NCBI GenBank assembly: GCA_037355855.1
Contig: CM074763.1
Coordinates: forward strand, 3,968,001-4,032,000
DNA: 64,000 nucleotides
Direction of reading: 5' to 3'
Origin: Pseudo-nitzschia pungens
Taxonomy: Eukaryota; Bacillariophyta; Bacillariophyceae; Bacillariales; Bacillariaceae
Positions 61,488 through 64,000 of this stretch are shown here, piece by piece. Made by a program: the position numbers and the translations under genes. The notes beneath the pieces were generated by a model, which was not told the DNA's origin, ran no database searches, and saw nothing but the letters and a program-made list of their open reading frames with translations. Every line of letters starts with the position of its first letter. The first letter of the stretch is position 1.

Positions 61488-62509
61488 TTCCCAAGATCAA
61501 AAGGGAAGGGACAGGACAGGAAGCAGGAACAGTGTAGAAAACACCAAGGGACAAGGTGGAAGCACCCTTAAGTTCCACTAAGCCAAGCGCGCAACAGAGC
61601 AGCCTCGTGTTGGTATGGCTGCACTGGTGGGACAGGTGCTGCAAATTGTTTCCAAGCAAGGTCGATGATTGCAAGCCACTGCCTCTTGGCAGTGAGGGTG
61701 TAAACTTTAAGGACTTGGAGAGGGGTTTGGAGAAGGGAGTGTGACTGGGGGAGTGCACCACCGGCACCAATGGCCAATTCAGAGGAGATGGAAGCATCAA
61801 GAGATTGGTGTTGTTCAGCCTCAAGTGTTCCCCAAGGGCCATGGAGTTGTTCATTCCAGTAAGTCCAAAGATCCCAGCAAGTGAGAAAGAACTGTTGGAT
61901 TATGATAGCTGTAGCCCAGCGTCTGGGGGAGCGCTTGCTGCCAATTTGGGAGTAGTAATCAGCCTGGATGCAATGCCAGAGAGGAGACCACCTACCAACA
62001 AGCCGGTTGTGTCATCCAATTATTCACTGTGCCCTGACAGCAGAAGCTATTGCAGGGAGATAGGAGGATGGATAAATGCTCTGGCCCTTCTGAACCCTGG
62101 TGAGAAGATCCACAATGGCAGCCACCAAAGATGGATCAGTCTGCTCAACCTCAAGCCTCTGCTGCAGGGGACCCTTGAAGGCAGACACACTGTGGTTGAC
62201 AGCCCCAGGGTCCTTGCAGGAGAGCACATGAGAGACCTTTTTGTTGTCTGCATCACACAGAGGGCACCTGGACTGATCCTGATGCTGCTGGTAGTGAAGT
62301 AGCTGGTTGCCAACACCAATGCAGCCAGAAGCAACCTTGACAAACCACCTTTGCATACCAGGAGGGAGACGCTTGAAGGCAGACTGATGGACACATCAAT
62401 GGATGGAACTCAAAAGAGGTTGGGGAAGAGGTATATCATGGTGGGTCTGCCAGTATTGGAGAAGAGGAGGGCCAGAAGTAGCAACATGCAAAGCATCCTT
62501 ATCAAACCG

Positions 62510-62805
62510 ATGTTAAGATATCCAAGATGCTATGGACTGTGCTAAGGCTAGTAGGAAAGTGTACTGAGGCTACATGCGCTAGAATCCAGTAACTATCTAC
62601 AAGGTGCTGGGCTGAGTGCTAGAGCTCTGGGCCATCCGATGGTTTTATTTTCGCGCAGTTTTTGAGGACCGCGCGAAAAGTTATAACCGTTAAAAACCGT
62701 TAATGACCGTTAACTTTAGACGCATAACTATGCATCTAAAAAAGTTTTTAGACGCATAACTACGATTAACGGGACATGGGTCAAAACCACACTTCTGAAA
62801 AGTGC
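62510..62805. other. No gene; inverted repeats related to the foldback element
   Basis: TTTTCGCGC / GCGCGAAAA flank TTTTTGAGGAC (about 62648-62681). CCGTTAA words repeat at 62690-62715, and TTTAGACGCATA / TATGCATCTAAA form an inverted repeat (about 62714-62739). The GCGCG, GAGGAC and CCGTTAA words also occur in the foldback element. Confidence 0.5.
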
Positions 62806-63916
62806 GAATATCGTCCTAAAACTGTTTTGCGACCAATCGCGACCAATTGCAACCCGATTGCAACCCAATCGCGACTTTTCCCAGAAAAACGCGACCCAAT
62901 TTTTTTATTTCACAACCTTTTTTCCATTATTTCACAACCTTATTTCTCCTTTTTCTCATTCCCCCCAACCTTTTCAGGAAATGTTCTGATCTAGACCCTG
63001 ATATTCAGTCCCTCGTCACCTTTTCATCCCATTTTACACATTTGACACGTTTGACTCAATATAACAAATAATTTTAATCAGATCTTCTTCAATCACAGAA
63101 AAGTGTTACTGTACGTCGCGCACCATTTTCATTTTGCTTTTTTCAGTGGTGTCACGTCACATACCCTGGCTTTGAAGCCCCCCTTCTTTGCATCGTATCA
63201 CAACAAAAAATATTTTTTTATCCAACACATGTTTGTATTTCACGCACACCACCATGCCGAAAGCTTCCTCCGACCCAAGGCACTTTGCCAATGATCCCAG
63301 AATACCCAGGACATTCTATTGTCGCAACTGCATTGCCACTGGACGAAGCAAAAAACCAAAATCCTTCAAGGGGTACAAACAAGAATCAAGCTACAATTCC
63401 ACCTACCGATATGTCTGTAGAGGACTTTCATTTCATCTCAAGTCCAACAGTGATTGCCGGACCTATCATCGAGAGAACAATCTTATGGATTTCATTTCTT
63501 CTGTGAAAGAAGAAGTCACCCTTCCTTCGGTTCGACACACACCATCACAGTATGGATTGACAATGACACAGAATGGACCACGAATCCCCCCGTCCCTTGC
63601 CCCGATTGACACCACTCCGACAACAAATTCCAATATTCACTCCTCACTCAACCCTCAGGTTATTGCCAATGTACTCATCCCACCCATGGACCGGCAGGCA
63701 ATTGAATCACAAATGGCTGCAAACGAACCAACTTCAACCATCGGTTCCGATGCTGCTGCCTCTGACAATTTCAATGCCAGTTCCGACACTGACATCTCTG
63801 ATTCTGAAATCACTAGAAGCACCACCATTTCCATAAACGAAAGAGAGGAAACATTTCGGAATCGCACTCTGTTCCCACCCCGTCCCAAACCCATTGCTGA
63901 AATCAACCTCCTCAAC
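62806..63916 (+). repeat. Rep-X, right copy, cut by a LINE insertion
   Basis: Aligns with 4112-4840 over its first about 745 bp and continues with an open reading frame until the LINE-F tail at 63917. The 5' part is AT-rich with GCGACCAATCGC words. Confidence 0.8.
63254..63916 (+). CDS. Rep-X protein with Cys/His cluster, partial
   Basis: 221 codons open from ATG 63254 to the LINE-F insertion. Residues about 20-70 contain FYCRNCIATGRSKK and YVCRGLSFHLKSNSDCRTYH, giving a CX2C pair and a C-x5-H-x6-C-x3-H group that could bind zinc. The remainder is Ser/Thr/Asn/Pro-rich and polar. It may be the DNA-binding N-terminal part of a transposase, judging from its presence in a dispersed repeat with a decayed sibling at 4542. 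No catalytic domain is visible before the interruption. Not recognised with certainty. Confidence 0.5.
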
Positions 63917-64000
63917 ATTATATTATTATTATACGTATTTAAATAACTTTAATCACCAAAGGTGAAACTAAATTACTCAGTCTGTAACCAGACTTTAACG
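63917..64000 (-). mobile_element. LINE-F: LINE 3' end, runs off right edge
   Basis: ATT-rich tail followed (plus strand) by the reverse complement of the LINE 3' UTR, including both hairpins (TCACC…GGTGA and AGTCTG…CAGACT). It interrupts the Rep-X frame. Length unknown. Confidence 0.88.

Larger units (their letters stand above)
60021..62509 (-). mobile_element. LINE-E: old, diverged LINE 3' fragment with two later insertions
   Basis: Minus strand covers part of ORF2 (from the RNase H/zinc-finger region at 62509) to the 3' end at 60021, where the tail is ATTAATTAATTAATT. It is interrupted by LINE-D (60841-61487) and the foldback element (60128-60697). It has diverged from LINE-A by many substitutions and small indels, and its ORF2 is broken into several frames. 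It is the oldest LINE copy in the window and useful for seeing which RNA structures persist. Confidence 0.85.

Overview
The window is nuclear DNA of a photosynthetic stramenopile, most likely a diatom. The evidence is three host proteins with plastid-type bipartite leaders (signal peptide with Phe at or next to the cleavage site, like the ASAFAP motif), a vacuolar ATPase proteolipid, spliceosomal introns with GT..AG ends, and LINE and Ty3/gypsy elements of the kind found in diatom genomes. The species cannot be named from the sequence alone.

Layout. 1-2512: a 5'-truncated LINE on the minus strand (LINE-G), running off the left edge. 2513-6112: repeat-rich DNA with no convincing host gene; it holds a decayed copy of a repeat (Rep-X) that recurs at 62806-63916, and a minisatellite. 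6113-8017: an SR-type RNA-binding protein gene with three exons (minus). 9447-9665 and 38418-39401: one 400-codon, transposase-like reading frame split by a 28.7 kb nest of retroelements. 39300-42310: two opposed fragments of a Ty3/gypsy pol. 43117-58288: the main gene island, with V-ATPase subunit c, class II fructose-bisphosphate aldolase, a CcdA-like thylakoid protein, an acylaminoacyl-peptidase-like S9 protease, an STI1-repeat protein and a Nudix hydrolase. 59957-64000: old and young LINE 3' fragments, a striking foldback element, and Rep-X interrupted by another LINE tail.

The retroelement nest can be read in order from target-site duplications. LINE-A (9666-38397, 20-bp duplication) landed in the transposase-like frame. 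A 3.1 kb gag-only LTR element (TR-GAG1, 5-bp duplication) landed in LINE-A ORF2. LINE-B (23467-36825, 16-bp duplication) also landed in LINE-A ORF2. LINE-B itself received a LINE 3' fragment (LINE-C) and a second gag-only LTR element (TR-GAG2, 5-bp duplication). With the insertions ignored, LINE-A still has uninterrupted ORF1 (1061 aa) and ORF2 (1944 aa: endonuclease, reverse transcriptase, RNase H, CCHC zinc finger), so the stack is young. ORF1 and ORF2 overlap by ATGGTTAG.

The most interesting features are RNA-level and modular. The LINE 3' end has two hairpins with a compensatory change in an old copy. The LINE 5' UTR has a string of short hairpins that co-vary. LINE-A's 5' UTR contains an antisense piece of the same LTR family that later invaded it. 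The gag-only elements share their internal region with the nearby gypsy pol fragment, which suggests an autonomous partner. The 570-bp foldback element carries about 19 copies of a 9-mer in opposed arrays. In the gene island, the aldolase ends in a hydrophobic tail-anchor-like segment, and three of the five introns found have lengths divisible by three and no in-frame stop.
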